Of a stretch of 64,000 nucleotides of DNA, positions 1 through 64,000 are shown piece by piece. The DNA is from Symsagittifera roscoffensis (Eukaryota > Xenacoelomorpha > Acoela > Convolutidae). Each line of letters opens with the position of its first letter. Within the stretch, counting starts at the first letter, position 1. The translations under genes were made by a program, and so were the position numbers. The stretch spans positions 63,514,754-63,578,753 of the forward strand of contig NC_087065.1 in the NCBI RefSeq assembly GCF_963678635.1, in the 5' to 3' direction. The notes under the pieces were generated by a model, which worked only from the letters and a program-made list of their open reading frames with translations, ran no database searches and had not been told where the DNA came from.

Positions 1-222
1 AAGCAAGTTTTTTCTTCATTGTTTTTCACTTAAAGTCAACCCACTTTGAAAAAAGATGCAATTTGAATTTCTAGTTAAGTGCGTTTTGTCTTAACTGGCG
101 CTATTTTAAGGAGAAAGAGAGCACTTGCAATTAATCTTTACAAAATTCTTTGATCCAATCTTCATTAATTTTTTGTTTCAGTTTAGCCTAAACCTTTTAA
201 TTGTTTTCTTTTTTTTTACAGA

Positions 223-53019
<52,797 letters not shown>

Positions 53020-53219
53020 NNNNNNNNNNNNNNNNNNNNNNNNNNNNNNNNNNNNNNNNNNNNNNNNNNNNNNNNNNNNNNNNNNNNNNNNNNNNNNNNN
53101 NNNNNNNNNNNNNNNNNNNNNNNNNNNNNNNNNNNNNNNNNNNNNNNNNNNNNNNNNNNNNNNNNNNNNNNNNNNNNNNNNNNNNNNNNNNNNNNNNNNN
53201 NNNNNNNNNNNNNNNNNNN
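53020..53219. other. Assembly gap (200 N) inside the last visible PKC exon
   Basis: Exactly 200 N, probably a placeholder size. It begins within the codon after Q-P-P-I of the kinase core. Confidence 0.99.
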
Positions 53220-54474
53220 CCTTTAACTTCGCAAGAATACCAGTATATCCTAGGTCAATTGAGACTAGGAAATATAAGAGTAAGATTAGGATCGATCGGA
53301 AACTAAGAAACTGCACGAATCAATCCGGCCGAAAATAAGATAGCGTGACGAACAGACGGTATAACTTATCCAAAAATACTCTATGAGAAAGGACTTAAAC
53401 TCATAATTGAGAAAATGGAGCTGAATCTTAAGAACTTCTCAGTTATTATCTTGATCGATAATGTTTTTTTTTCAATGATCATTTTTTTCATTGAATATGT
53501 TTGAAAAATTCCTCAGCTTTTTTGTCTAATTTTTGTGCTGATTTCAGATAAAAATTTTATTCTCGAAAGGCATCAAAACAGGTTGCAGTACATGATACTC
53601 TCCTGCCGTTTGTTTCAAATTATGAAAACGAGTGAACAAAAATGTTTGTCTTTCCGGAAGCAAGTGAGAATAACGATTCAAATATTTTAAAAAAGAGTGC
53701 TGATCTGATTTGACTAATGTTTATAGAATTCTTAGTGATTATTACCCAAGTCATTAAAATCAATTTCATTATCTTCTAACACCATAAAAATTGCAAAGAA
53801 AACGGCAGAAAAGTTTGATGCGATGGGTGTTTTTTTAATATAAAACGGTCGAATCAAATCAACATGAAACTCAAACAAGAGTTTTACAATTTAGTCTTAG
53901 AGCTAAATTCAGTTTTAAGATCAGTTCAACCAGATAATTTAATTTGTGATAACTGCTTGAATTTGTGATCGAAGTTAATTCTACCCTATGGTATAGCGCA
54001 GATAACATAGGGATAAGATTCCGACACGATATAGTCATTGATTTCATGTGCATGTCGCAAAACTTAAATTTTTGTCTTTTTGTCTGACCTTCGTTTTCTT
54101 CATTGAAATTCTGCACATTTCTTCATAGAATCTGTTTGGATCTTTATAAAAACCGGGCAACAGTTGGAAGGTTGGTGCAGCTGGTATGATCAGCATTCTC
54201 AAATGATTTAAAATGATATTTAAAACAAAGAAGAAGCTTCCTCGATTTGTAAAAAAGACCGCTTCAAGGCTCATGGTTCTCGATTTTCAAATTTGCTTGC
54301 TTATTTAATTCATAATCAAAGTTTTCACAACAATCAAGCTCTTGTAATTTTTTTTAAATTAGTTTTGTTCATGCACCGGCAAAACATTTCTGCACTTAGT
54401 TTCAACAAACATTAAAAGTTAACTATTATGCGGTCGGCCAGCCATTCTGAACGACAGTTTTGTCATGCATGAGC
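53220..54474 (+). other. Region between the convergent genes; no PKC tail seen
   Basis: Searched by eye on the + strand for the V5 tail (N-F-D...F-T, turn motif, F-x-x-F/Y hydrophobic motif) and a stop; nothing was found. AT-rich and non-coding in appearance. Confidence 0.5.
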
Positions 54475-54480
54475 TTTATT
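54475..54480 (-). terminator. Poly(A) signal of the glutamate receptor gene
   Basis: AATAAA on the minus strand (TTTATT on +), 52 bases past the stop codon. The implied 3' UTR is short, and it places the transcript end about 1.2 kb from the visible edge of the PKC gap. Confidence 0.55.
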
Positions 54481-54531
54481 TACAGCTCAAAATATTCACA
54501 ACGTGACTATAACTTTTGAAATCAGTTTGCA

Positions 54532-54709
54532 TCAATTGCTGTTCTGTGGACTGAAGACACTTGCTTCGAAGTCGAATGTGTTCGCTTGCCCAGGCACCTT
54601 CTCGGCTTCGTCCAGGGTGATTGAACCTCCTTTGTGAATTCTCTGCTTACCCTGGACCAATTTGTGCCTTGAGATCGTGTGGGATTCCAATGAAGGCTTA
54701 GACGTCTTC
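54532..54709 (-). CDS. Glutamate receptor terminal exon: cytoplasmic tail
   Basis: Acceptor acattag|G completes the split Arg of the M4 exon, then 58 codons to TGA at 54534-54532. The tail is hydrophilic and basic-then-acidic (I-S-R-H-K-L-V-Q-G-K, I-T-L-D-E-A-E-K-V, F-D-F-E-A-S-V-F-S-P). Support: exact phase match, GC-richer coding-like composition against AT-rich flanks, and a poly(A) signal 52 bases beyond the stop. The 7.4-kb intron means transcript evidence would settle it. Confidence 0.75.
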
Positions 54710-57700
54710 CTAATGTCACAGAATTAACATTCTAGCAGTTAAATTAGTTAAAAAAATAGAAAAATTATAGGCTGTTCAGTTTATTACTGAAAACCCAGGT
54801 TGAAGTTGCATTTGCAATCCGGACATGTTATACATGCGTAATGATGTTTTTTTGATGCATGATGCATATAAGAGTTCTATGAACCAGAAAGAGTTCGTAG
54901 ATTAACAGCTATCACGCACCAAAGTTTCTCCGTTAATAATCAATTATCTGACCACTTTATGTTCGAAAATAAATTCAACCTCTTACAATCAATGATATGG
55001 CCTATTTATGTTGGAAGACGAAAATGTTAGATTATATGGTCAAAAAAATTCAGTAAATTAATTTATTTTGGGTCAATTATATTGCAGTTAGAGTGTTTTT
55101 TTTTTCTAGTGCTAGGCAAACAAGGCGACATGACCTTAAAGAGAAAAGATATTTAGACCATAAAATTGTATAAGCATCCAAAATTAATACGAATACTAGC
55201 AATGCCAGCCCCAATAAGCTCTTACCGAAATCCAAAAACAAAACCGTTTATTAATAAGTTTTCTCGACCTCGGTTTTTGAAGTGAATAAATTTGAATTCC
55301 ATTTTGACCAGAAAATTATAAAATATGTTTTATGCGCGTTTAATTGTTAAAATTTCGGTTTTGTTTTTCTCAGAAAAGTAATTTGCCTGTTTAAAAAATC
55401 GTTTTGCGTTGTCAATTTCTCAAAAAAGTACATTGTCTTCTGAAAATCTCATCACAAACGACGGTTGTCGCCTTAACGGCTGTCGCACTACTTGCCAGTC
55501 ACCGTTTTTTTCTTTTTGCAATAGCAAGAAAATATGTTTTTCTCTCCATTTACTCGCAATATAATCTATTGTTTTTTTCTCCATAAAATTCCAATAAAAT
55601 TTGTTTTAACTATCATATAATGACGACAATTTTTTTCTCCATATTTTTGCAATAAAAGCATGACACTGAGTAAGCATGAGTTTCTACTATGAGACAAAAA
55701 TACATGTCATGGTTAAAAAACGGATGGGTTGCAAATTTTTAGCGAGTTTTTTTTATTTACGAAACCCTTATATCATTTCTTTTTTCAATATTTTAGCACA
55801 TTGAGAATTCATGGCGCGTTCAATCTTCTAATCATCAGATATTTCTAAATGTGAAATTTTCACTAATAATTTTAAATGACCTCAAGTGACCTTTTTTTCA
55901 GATTTGATTACTTGTTTATGTTTATACTGCAATTCAATGCTTCAAATTTTAATGGAACTGAAAATGATTAAGAAATTTAAAAAACTTAGCTGTAATTGAG
56001 TTTGTTTGAACAATTTTTGCTCAATTCATGGTCGAAATAATCGATTTATCTTGTTCTCTTTTGAAAAATTAGTTGTTTGTTGATGTCTTGGATTATTGTC
56101 TTGGATTATTTCGAAACTTAAAATCATAAGAAAAGTATTTAAAAAATATCTTAGAAAAATGAATTTTAACTTGCATCATAAGTGCATCAATTCATATCAC
56201 CGTTTCAAGCACATTGATTGTGATTGGACCAGAAACATTGATGAAACTGTGCATTGTTTGTGCACTGTTTGTCAGCGATGAACCTGCGATGTTTTATTGA
56301 TGAACCAGCGATGTTCCATCGATGTTCCACCGATTTTCGTTTTCGTTTCGAAAAAAAAAATGCTTTGATAAAACTATAAAACTATAACTTAACATGCTAA
56401 ATTTATTTTAGTTTTTCACACAATTCAATTTTGTTTTGAGTTGAAACTTTTTTCTTAGCAATTGCGCACCAAAAAAATTCCACGTAGAAGTGCGCACCAA
56501 AAAAACTCTACATAGAAAAACATTTCTAATTAGAAGTGGCATCTATGTATCAGTCAAGATTTACCAATGAATTATTTTTGTAATATGCTCCATGTTTAAA
56601 ACGCCACAGTAACATAAATGATTCTTGGATTCCAAAAGCTGAAAACTTATGATGATATATTTCTGAGTTGTAACGCAACCTCCATTCGGTAACCAATAAT
56701 GCCAATTGTTACATGCACTTTTGTCAACTCTAAAATTTGAAGAAAATCGGTTATATATCTCAGCAATGCGAACTTTTCAACACTACAACCGTCCGTTTTC
56801 CACCGATTGACTCTTTTATTTGGGCACTTTCGGCTTCAACAATACTGAGACCCTAAAGTGGATTTGATATCATGAATTAGCCAGATAATTTCTGAACTTT
56901 TTGGCAGTGTTTATTATAACTGGAGAATGCTTACAAAATTCTTACTAGGCAGTACATAACCTGAAAGAATCTCTGACATTGAAAGAGTTTTGCAATATTT
57001 TGACCTGAATTTTAGAAAGCATAATGTTTTGCTTAACTATGTTTTCCAAACTGCAGTCCAAATGAAATAAGAAAATAAAATTTTTAAAGGTAATGCATCC
57101 CAAACAAAAGTTTTGATAGTTTTACGTTGCGAATGTAGGAAAAATGTAGAATTGAGGCATTCGCGCTTCAATGGATTTTAAAACGTCGAATTGATAAAGC
57201 ATTTAAACACTTGATTTGTTTTGACCTTTCAACAGATCAACATAGAAAATTTGCAAAAGAAACTCCTCTTCTTATGCATTACAATATACGATATATCTTA
57301 AACGTTCAAAAACTGTTTCGGTAAACGTGCAAAAAAAATCCGTTGAAAAAGTTAAACATGTAAACATAGGGACTACTTAAACATGTGACAATTGGAATGC
57401 GAATTTAAATAATGTATAGATAGAAAGATGCATGATAGGCAAAACTCTTGCAAAATTATGCATTGCAAACTGCACGTCAGTTAAAGCCAAATCTTATGGC
57501 GCGCAATTTGGAATGCAAGCATCTTACAAGTGAGAAGACTATGGAAATTCAAATTATTGCAAGGACATAAATTGGAAAAAAAAGCTAAGAGAAAAACAAT
57601 CCTTCTGACGTGAAATTTTATAATATCAAACTCCTCAAATTGGAGCTCAGAAAATAAGAATGGCAAGATACTGCAAAAAGTCATCAATTTGTGCAGGTCA

Positions 57701-60700
57701 GAAGCAAGTAAGTCTTCCCAAATTTAGTTTGAAAAACATTCTTTCGAAATTCAATTTGAAAAGCAAAAATTATGGACTTCAAACTAAGGATCAATTTATA
57801 CATTGCAGCCAGCACGTCAAAAGCATGCAGAAATTGGTCTGATTGCAAAAATCAAAATACAAGTCAGAAGAATTTGCAAGGTTTTACCTTCCCTCAACAA
57901 GCAAAATGTTGTAAAAGGTATTTTATTTTCAATCACGATTAGTGCTAAGAAAAACTTGTAATTGCTGGCCAAAACAGCTACTTTTGTCTTCAAAAGTCTT
58001 CATCAAACCTAAAAAAGCTTTTTTCTGTTATAACTTTTATTACGCGACAAATGAAAGTGGGGATGACCTTTGTCTTTGGGTTTCAGTTTTTTTTACCGGC
58101 AGAGCAACCGTCTATCCTTATTTTATAGATTATCCAATGTTCAATTACGTAAATTATTTGCCAAAGATTAGCAAAAACGTCAAAAGATTTTAATATGACA
58201 AAATAAAACAGCAGAACAAATAGCTATTGATTTTAATGCCCCTCTTGCATAAGATAAAACCCGCATAAGATGCAAGTCTTGCAGTATCATGCATTCAAAA
58301 GGTAAGATCTATGCATTACTACCCAAGGCAACGTTTTCCCCGATCACTTGGAAGATTTTACAGAATTATAACATGAAATACCCCGGGTCGAGGTGCTTGA
58401 TTTATGTTTCAATTTGAAATTGGAGTTTTCAAAGTGCAGTTTGAAGGTGCAGTTTTGCGACTGAAATTCCGCAGTCGAGAAGCAATTTTAATTCGAGCAC
58501 AAAGTCGAAACATGCCCAAATTTGGTCAAGAAAGTCAAGACTTAGGTCAAGCACAGTCGAACCATAGGTCGATCAAAGCCTATTTTTCTTAATTTAAATT
58601 TTTCAAGAATTTACTTCATTTTATATTGGAAAATGAGCAGAAAAAAAAGAGCTCAGAAAAGACCTCCGTCGGAAAGTTGCAACTCGCAATTATCGATTGA
58701 GAAGGTTTGGCTACCAAAAACTAAAAGGTTTCAGAATTTAGGTTTTGGAAACCTAAGTATTCCTGCGGGAAAAAAAGATCTACAGAAAATTCCTCAATTA
58801 TCAGTTTTTACATCAACATTTTCAGTCCAAATATCTTATGAAAATATAAGCCAAATTGGGACATTCAACTTGCAAAACAGAAGGGATTGTTGCATTTTAA
58901 GGGTTCTTATTGATTTATTTTTGAGTAAAAAAAATTAAAACAAAAAAATCAACTGAAAAGCTTACATTATGAGATTTTGTCACTTACTCATGTTATTTGA
59001 TAGTCGAAAAAATCAAAAGTCAAAAGATATGACGAGTACAGTTGAAACAACCAGTTTCTGATAGAGAAAGTCATAACATAACTCGAGCACAGTCGAAACG
59101 TAGGTCGAACACAGTCGAAATACAAGTCGAGCACAGTCGAAGCATACCCAAATTCGATAAAGAAAGTTGAAACATTCGTCGAGCCCAGTCGAAACATAGG
59201 TCGGGCGTGTTTTTTTTTTTACTTTTTTGTTACCGTTCCTACAAATCGACTGTACTCTAGAAAGTCAAAATAGAAGCCGTCTCAATGTCTTAGCAATTTG
59301 ATTGCTTTTGAAAACTATAAAATACTATAGGAGCAACTACAGCCGGCAAGAAAGCGGGAGTTTTTGTTTGTCGAGAAAGTTGAGACAGTCGAAACAAACC
59401 AAAAAGATTTGAGCAATCAAACTTGGACGCCAGCTTTGCAACACCTGAGTCTACCCTGACATCGCCCCACTAGAGGGGAATAAATCAAGTTAGTTTAGTT
59501 TTTTTATATCTAAGTTTTTTTAAATTAGAAAATCATTAAATCGCCATTTCTCGAAGAACAAAAGTATTTGAGCAGTCATAGTTGGATGTCAAATTTTCAA
59601 TTTATGAGTGTACCTTGAAAGCAGCCCAAAATAGGATTGAGAACTTCAGTTTTTGTTTAGTTCTTTATCTTAACTTTTTTTGAAAAAGAAATGAAAAAAT
59701 CTTAAAAAAACGCCTTACCTCTAGAACCAAAAAAATTTCGGCGCCAGCTTTGCAACCCCTGTGTATAAACTGACAGTGTCCCATTATAGGGTTGAGAGTT
59801 TCAAGTTCGTTTACTTTATTTTATCTCTAAGTTTTTTTAAAAATAGAAAAAATTATAAAACACGCCATATCTTGAAAACCAAAAGGTTTTAAGCAGTCAT
59901 ATTTGGACGCCAGCTTTCAACTCCTGATTTTAAAATGACAAAACCCCACTATAGGGATCTTCCGAAATTCAATTTGAACTGAAAGTATGATGCCTTTCAA
60001 ACTGTGGATCAAAATATGCATTGCAACCAGCAGGTCAGAAGCATGCAGAAATTGGTCTGATTGTACATATCAAACTACAAGTCAGAAGAGTTTGCAAGGT
60101 TTTAACTTCCCTCAACCATCAAAATTTTGTGATGTTGATTTCATTTTCAATCACGATTAGCGCTAAAAAATTTGTAATTACTGGCCAAAATAACTGATTT
60201 AATCTTCAAAAGGCTTCATCAAACACTAAAAGTGCATTTTTGTATTGTATCTTTTATTGTTCCGACAAATGAAAATGGGGGTGACCTTTGTCTTAAGGTT
60301 TCATTTTTCAAACTTTATTTTTAATTTCGTTTACTCGTTTTTTGAAAACAAAACTGATGTCGAACAAATCTAATATTGTGATAGTGTCGAATATGTCTAA
60401 AATTCAGGCTTTCGGATCCTCTCATCCCAATTTGAAAACTAATTTTTTTTTCAGGTTTTCTTATTATTGTTGCCGGGATTTTCTTTTCTACTTGCACAGC
60501 AACCGTCAAAGAGGCAAGATCTATGCAGTCCTACACAAGGCATTGCACTCCCTGATCACTTGAAGCTTTTACAGAATTATAACATGAAATACCCCGGGTC
60601 GAGGTGCTTGATTTATGTTTCGACTTCGAAAGTGGAGCAAGTGCATTTTTGCGACTGAAATTCCGCGTTCGAGAAGCAATTTTAGGTCGAGCACTAAGTC

Positions 60701-63340
60701 GAAACATACCCAATTTGATCAGGAAAGTCAAAATATGGGTCAAGCACAGTTGAACTATAGGTCGATCACAGCCTATTTTTTCTTTAATTTAAATTTTTCA
60801 AGATTTAATTCATTTTATATTGAAAAATGTGCAAAAAAGTGCTCAGAAAAGACATCCATCAAAAAGTTGCAACCCGCAACAATCGACTGAAGAGATTTGC
60901 CTGTCACAAAGCCAAAAAAATTTTCAGAAGAAAACCTTTAAATGTTTGGAAACCTAAGGATTCCTAAGGCAAGAAATAAAATTATAGAGAAATTTCCTCA
61001 ATAATCAGTTTTTACATCAACATTTTCACTCCAAATTTCTAATGAAAATTTAAGCAAAATTGGGAGATTCAACTTGAAAAAATGGAGGAGTTTTGCGTTT
61101 TAAAGGTTCTTATTGATTTTTTTTCGAATAAAGCATCATCACAAAAAATCAACTAAAAAGCTTACATTATGAGATTTTGTCAATTTACTCATGTTATTTG
61201 ATAGTCGAAAAGTCGAGAAAGATGAAAGTTATGTCGAACACACTACAGCCGACAAGAAAGCGGGAATATTTTTCTGTTTGTCGAGAAAATTGAGACAGTC
61301 GAAACATTCCCATTTTTGGTCGAGAAAGCCGAAACAAATCTATGCGGGGTCAAACAAGTGAACTCTTGAGAAATTTCAGTCGAGACAGTCAAAATAACTG
61401 AAGCAAAACGAATTTGTTAAGCATATTGATTTTTTTTATTTTTTTTGTTGAGTCGAGAAAGTTGAAACATACCAAAATTCGGTCGATGCAGTCGGAACAG
61501 ACCAAAACTTGGTCGAGAAAGTCGAAATATACCGAAATTTGTCAAAACGATCGAAAGATTTGAAGTTTTGATCAAGAAAGTTAAATTATAAATCGAGCAC
61601 CTCGAACCGGGACCTAAAAATCGTTAATCGCTTGAAACTGAAAAACAAAACAAAAACGTAAAAACGTTTTAAAACTTCCAAAAAATTTTTCTATGTTTTT
61701 GCAGAAACTTTGGAATTAATGAAAATGGCGCTTAGAAATTCCAAAAACCAATTTCTCTTGAGTAAAACTAAGTTTAAATAAAAAGTACCTACAGTAAACC
61801 AGCACGCTCGCCTTATTAGCTCGAAATTAGACCAAAAAAAGTTCAAAACTCGGTCTATCTCGAAATTTTGTTTGAAAGTTTTATACGTCGTTCCGATCAC
61901 GACTAAAAGGGCTTTAAAATGATATGACCCACTGCGATGATTATTTATGGTACCTGATTTTGCGTGAAAAAAAAACTTAGGACAAACTTGTATGAAAAAT
62001 TCTTTCACATTTTTCAAATGGTCGAAACAAAAGAGAGGCCTCAGTTTTGAAGAAGAGTCTGAACATTCGACTGAAAACGACTTGATTGTAACTTCACATT
62101 TAAGAGAAAAAAAACCTTTATAAAAGTTGGTGACTATCACGGGAGAGAAAAAGAGTACCTCATGAACTTGAACCAGATATTCTCCATCAAGTTTATGAAC
62201 ATTGACATGACACATCCCCCAGCGAAAAGGTAGAATATGCCCCCTATGTTGTCAAAAGTAAGTCCCGCAGTCGCCTTCTCCTCCCCCTCGGCCGTGCAAA
62301 GCGAGTTGCCTTCGAACCATTTCTCACGAAGAGCACCTAGACTCCCCTGCTCCTAAACACAATATCAATGTAACAAACCACCCCCACCGGGCGTGGGGGT
62401 GGTTTCGACACGCTGCAAGTTAAAGGAACTCGAACTTCTAAGCTTTTTAATTAAGAATAAATTTTTTTCTATCATATTATTTAAGAAAGATCTGTTTGAA
62501 TTTCTTTATCCTGTAGACAAAAGATTGACATGCGGGCCAATCCATCTAATGGTTGTTTACTAAATTGTTTCACAGTTTCTTTCGAGCAACTTCCATCGAT
62601 TTAATTTGATTATTTTATACAATTATTAAAAATATTATTTTTCATCGATATTATAATGAAATAAGCTCCTAAAATAAACTCCTGAAGTTGAACTGACCTG
62701 CAAGGAGAGGATGCTCAGACTGATTGTGGGTAAGAAGTGGACGCTCTTAGGCACTGCGAAGGCATAGTTCTTCCTGTTGAACGACTTGCCCACCTAAAGT
62801 TATTTTGAAATAGATCTATGTTTCCAGGCCCCCCACCGCCCAGCTAAATTTTGGCAAAGGTCCTCCGTTTAGAAGAAGTTCATGACTCATTCCATACTAA
62901 GCCGACCAAGTGTAAAAGTTTTCTTAAGGATACATCGAGGTCAAAGTGTTGTAAACTCGAGTAAAGAAACTGCTTCTAAGAGGGCAATTTCTGTCCCCCA
63001 ACCGTAGACAAACCTCAAATAGTGGTTTCACGAGATTGGATTGGCTAATCGAAGGAGCTACAAATTTCAGCACAACCGCAGTAATATTTTTGTATTGACG
63101 GGAGGGGGTTATAGTTTGCTGGGGGTGGGGGATTGTTGGCAAGAGTGGGAGTACCATCATGAGTTGGCAGTTCTTCTGCATCTGGTACTGCAGCACCGGG
63201 TAGTCCCACATGAATGCGTAGGTGGACGTGGACACCCTGGAGTACCCCTCCTCCACACTCCTCACCATCGGACTGGGGTCCCCCTTCATGTGGTTCCACA
63301 GTGTCTTATACGTCTCCACGTCAGAGTTTTCCGCTTGTGA
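54532..63340 (-). CDS. Ionotropic glutamate receptor, last four exons (S2 domain, M4, C-tail)
   Basis: Ligand-gated cation channel subunit of the cell membrane. Exons on the minus strand: 63340-63155, 62793-62698, 62352-62159 and 54709-54532, joining in phases 0, 0 and 2 over 179 codons to the stop. Features: the S2 ligand-binding lobe with Y-A-F-M-W-D, whose Asp takes the place of the amino-group-binding acidic residue; the conserved disulfide cysteines (K-N-C-Q-L and S-L-C-T-A); W-F-E-G; and the M4 helix (F-D-N-I-G-G-I-F-Y-L-F-A-G-G). A W-D pair at this place is seen in GluN1 and delta receptors rather than in AMPA/kainate types, but the subfamily is not resolved. The amino-terminal domain, S1 and the pore must lie beyond 64000. 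Convergent with the PKC gene. Confidence 0.92.
54710..57779 (-). other. Receptor intron, distal part: nothing recognised
   Basis: AT-rich with no gene. A pair of short repeats (gatgaacc(t/a)gcgatgttt..., near 56278-56330; gcgcaccaaaaaaa(t/c)tc, near 56464-56512) is noted. No PKC V5 exon was seen on the + strand here. Confidence 0.45.
57780..59015. repeat. Direct duplication in the receptor intron, left copy
   Basis: Matches 59990-61225 in the same order and orientation: cattgcagccagcacgtcaaaagcatgcagaaattggtctgattg, caatcacgattagtgctaag, gatgacctttgtctt, ttttacagaattataacatg with taccccgggtcgaggtgcttg, cagaaaagacctccgtc, aagcttacattatgagattttgtc. Offset about 2.2 kb. Open frames in it are not conserved in the partner. 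Confidence 0.85.
59080..59205. repeat. Degenerate GTCGA tandem repeat
   Basis: Units of about 20 bases around gtcga(g/a)cacagtcgaa(a/g)cata(g)g repeat six or so times. Similar gtcgagaaagtcgaaacatacc units continue in the partner region (61200-61560). Confidence 0.75.
59400..59965. repeat. Tandem repeat of about 160-170 bases, 3.5 copies
   Basis: Each unit runs from (a)aaag(a)tttgagcagtca.a(g)ttggacgccagctttgcaa.cctg through cccactataggg and tctaagtttttttaaa to gaaccaaaa. Units start near 59400, 59561, 59730 and 59881; the last is partial. Confidence 0.78.
59990..61225. repeat. Direct duplication in the receptor intron, right copy
   Basis: Partner of 57780-59015; see there for shared blocks. 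The tandem and GTCGA repeats lie between the two copies, and more GTCGA units follow to about 61560. Confidence 0.85.
61725..61990 (+). repeat. Dispersed repeat, copy 2 (partner at 10550-10830)
   Basis: Same ordered blocks as 10550-10830. A 174-codon minus frame (61691-62215) crosses this repeat and the receptor M4 exon in the wrong frame; it is not conserved in copy 1. Confidence 0.6.
62159..62352 (-). CDS. Glutamate receptor exon: end of S2 and M4 helix
   Basis: Acceptor gtgtttag|GAG, donor AG|gtactc with Arg split. Codes E-Q-G-S-L-G-A-L-R-E-K-W-F, the second disulfide Cys, then L-T-F-D-N-I-G-G-I-F-Y-L-F-A-G-G as the start of M4, and N-I-W-F-K-F-M-R just after the membrane. Confidence 0.93.
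62376..62404 (-). promoter_or_regulatory. Perfect 12-bp hairpin just upstream of the receptor M4 exon
   Basis: AACCACCCCCAC, a five-base loop (CGGGC), then GTGGGGGTGGTT. On the transcribed strand it ends 23 bases before the exon at 62352, leaving ttacattgatattgtgtttag for the branch point and acceptor. No other stem this strong was noticed near a splice site in the window. Confidence 0.7.
62698..62793 (-). CDS. Glutamate receptor exon: late S2
   Basis: Acceptor actttag|GTG, donor CAG|gtcagt, 32 codons, phase 0 at both ends. V-G-K-S-F-N-R-K-N-Y-A-F-A-V-P-K matches the family's V-G-x-x-x-x-x-x-G-Y-G-I-A-x-x-K; I-S-L-S-I-L-S-L-Q follows. Confidence 0.93.
63155..63340 (-). CDS. Glutamate receptor exon: S2 lobe, agonist-contact region
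   Basis: Acceptor ttttcag|TCA (minus) and donor ATG|gtactc. 62 codons: Y-K-T-L-W-N-H-M, V-R-S-V-E-E-G-Y, Y-A-F-M-W-D-Y-P-V-L-Q-Y, K-N-C-Q-L-M-M. Much more GC-rich than its flanks. Confidence 0.93.
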
Positions 63341-64000
63341 CTGAAAAAAAAATTTTTTTTTTTTAGTTTTTACCCTCACTCCCTCTGATTTCAATAATGA
63401 TTCTAGTCGAATTTGAGAAGGAACAACCACCGGGGACACCGTTTTTAAAGAGAAAAAAAGACTGAAATCATATTATCAATAAACCAGAACTCACTGGTTC
63501 AATGATCTGCACTATCAATGATTATTCAATGATCTGCACTATCATAAAATTGGGAAATGTCTATGACTCGGGGTGTTTTTGTCGAGTATTTCAAAAAAAA
63601 TTATTCACGTAAACAATTTCTGAATTATTTTACTGCCATTCGTTAAGTCGGCAGAATTTAAATGTAATTTAGGTTCCACGACAATTTCACCTAAAAGAAA
63701 ATGCACAACTTAGAAAAAATATAATTTAGGTGATGCACCAGTATAATGGACAGCGAGCGCGCTCAACGCATTACTTTCAAAATCAAGGGGTTTATGAGTA
63801 GTATTAAAAATTGCTGGTTTTGATAAAAACCAGCAGCTTGGATGTGAACGGTGTATGATTGATGAAACTGCATCGGGCAAGATTTTAAAGAACCATCGCA
63901 AAACCAATTTTCTTGATGAGGCTGAAGAGAGCGGATATTGTCTAATTCACCAAAGATCAAATTTCTTTCAAGATCTTCTTTTTCACTGTTGAAAAAAATC
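63341..64000 (-). other. Receptor intron at the window edge
   Basis: No exon seen. ttcaatgatctgcactatca is repeated at about 63499-63545. Short minus frames here carry no receptor motifs. Confidence 0.5.

Noticed and set aside
61691-62215. 174-codon minus-strand open frame overlapping the receptor M4 exon
   Set aside because: It uses the wrong frame through the real exon and then runs through the donor into intron and a dispersed repeat, whose other copy has no such frame.
63041-63340. 99-codon + strand open frame over the receptor S2 exon
   Set aside because: Antisense shadow of the GC-rich receptor exon.

Overview
The window is an AT-rich, intron-rich piece of an animal nuclear genome, with two 200-base N gaps (18989-19188 and 53020-53219). 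Its content (a calcium-type protein kinase C, an ionotropic glutamate receptor, and gypsy, CR1/Jockey-like, hAT-like and hairpin-ended repeats) points to an invertebrate metazoan. The phylum cannot be fixed from the sequence alone.

Two host genes are present and converge. A classical protein kinase C (cPKC) gene fills 222-53019 on the + strand: 15 exons that join in phase over 652 codons. They encode the pseudosubstrate, two C1 zinc fingers, a calcium-binding C2 domain and the kinase domain up to the conserved Q-P-P motif, where the second N gap begins. The C-terminal V5 tail is not visible. The first exon opens at a splice acceptor one base before the ATG, so a 5' untranslated exon lies outside the window. 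Introns range from 92 bases to 19.2 kb, and one appears to be GC-AG. On the - strand, 63340-54532 carries the last four exons of an ionotropic glutamate receptor (S2 ligand-binding half, M4 helix, cytoplasmic tail). The tail exon lies 7.4 kb from its neighbour and was placed by splice phase; a poly(A) signal follows it.

Most of the rest is mobile DNA in the introns. Intron 3 holds a hAT-type MITE with an 8-bp target duplication, and intron 4 another. Intron 5 holds a CR1/Jockey-like LINE with one in-frame stop in its main frame. Intron 6 holds an 818-bp inverted-repeat element. Intron 7 opens with about 1 kb of TACAC satellite. Intron 9 holds a tRNA-derived SINE, an inverted pair of a 0.5-kb hairpin-ended repeat, remnants of one gypsy element, and a long decayed gypsy element (gag, pro, RT, RNase H, integrase, an env-position ORF, two unidentified ORFs, a polypurine tract and a 3' LTR). 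Its gag-pol junction carries a canonical -1 slippery heptamer. Intron 13 holds a tandem and higher-order array (41982-46178) of the same hairpin-ended repeat, followed by older copies. The 7.4-kb receptor intron contains a 2.2-kb-offset duplication and short tandem repeats.

The candidates most worth following are the hairpin-ended repeat family and its 1,020-bp higher-order unit, the frameshift site and 3' ORF pair of the gypsy element, the 818-bp foldback element, a perfect 12-bp hairpin at a receptor 3' splice site, and the missing PKC tail. Exon calls rest on conserved motifs plus matching splice phases read by eye; no alignment or search was run.
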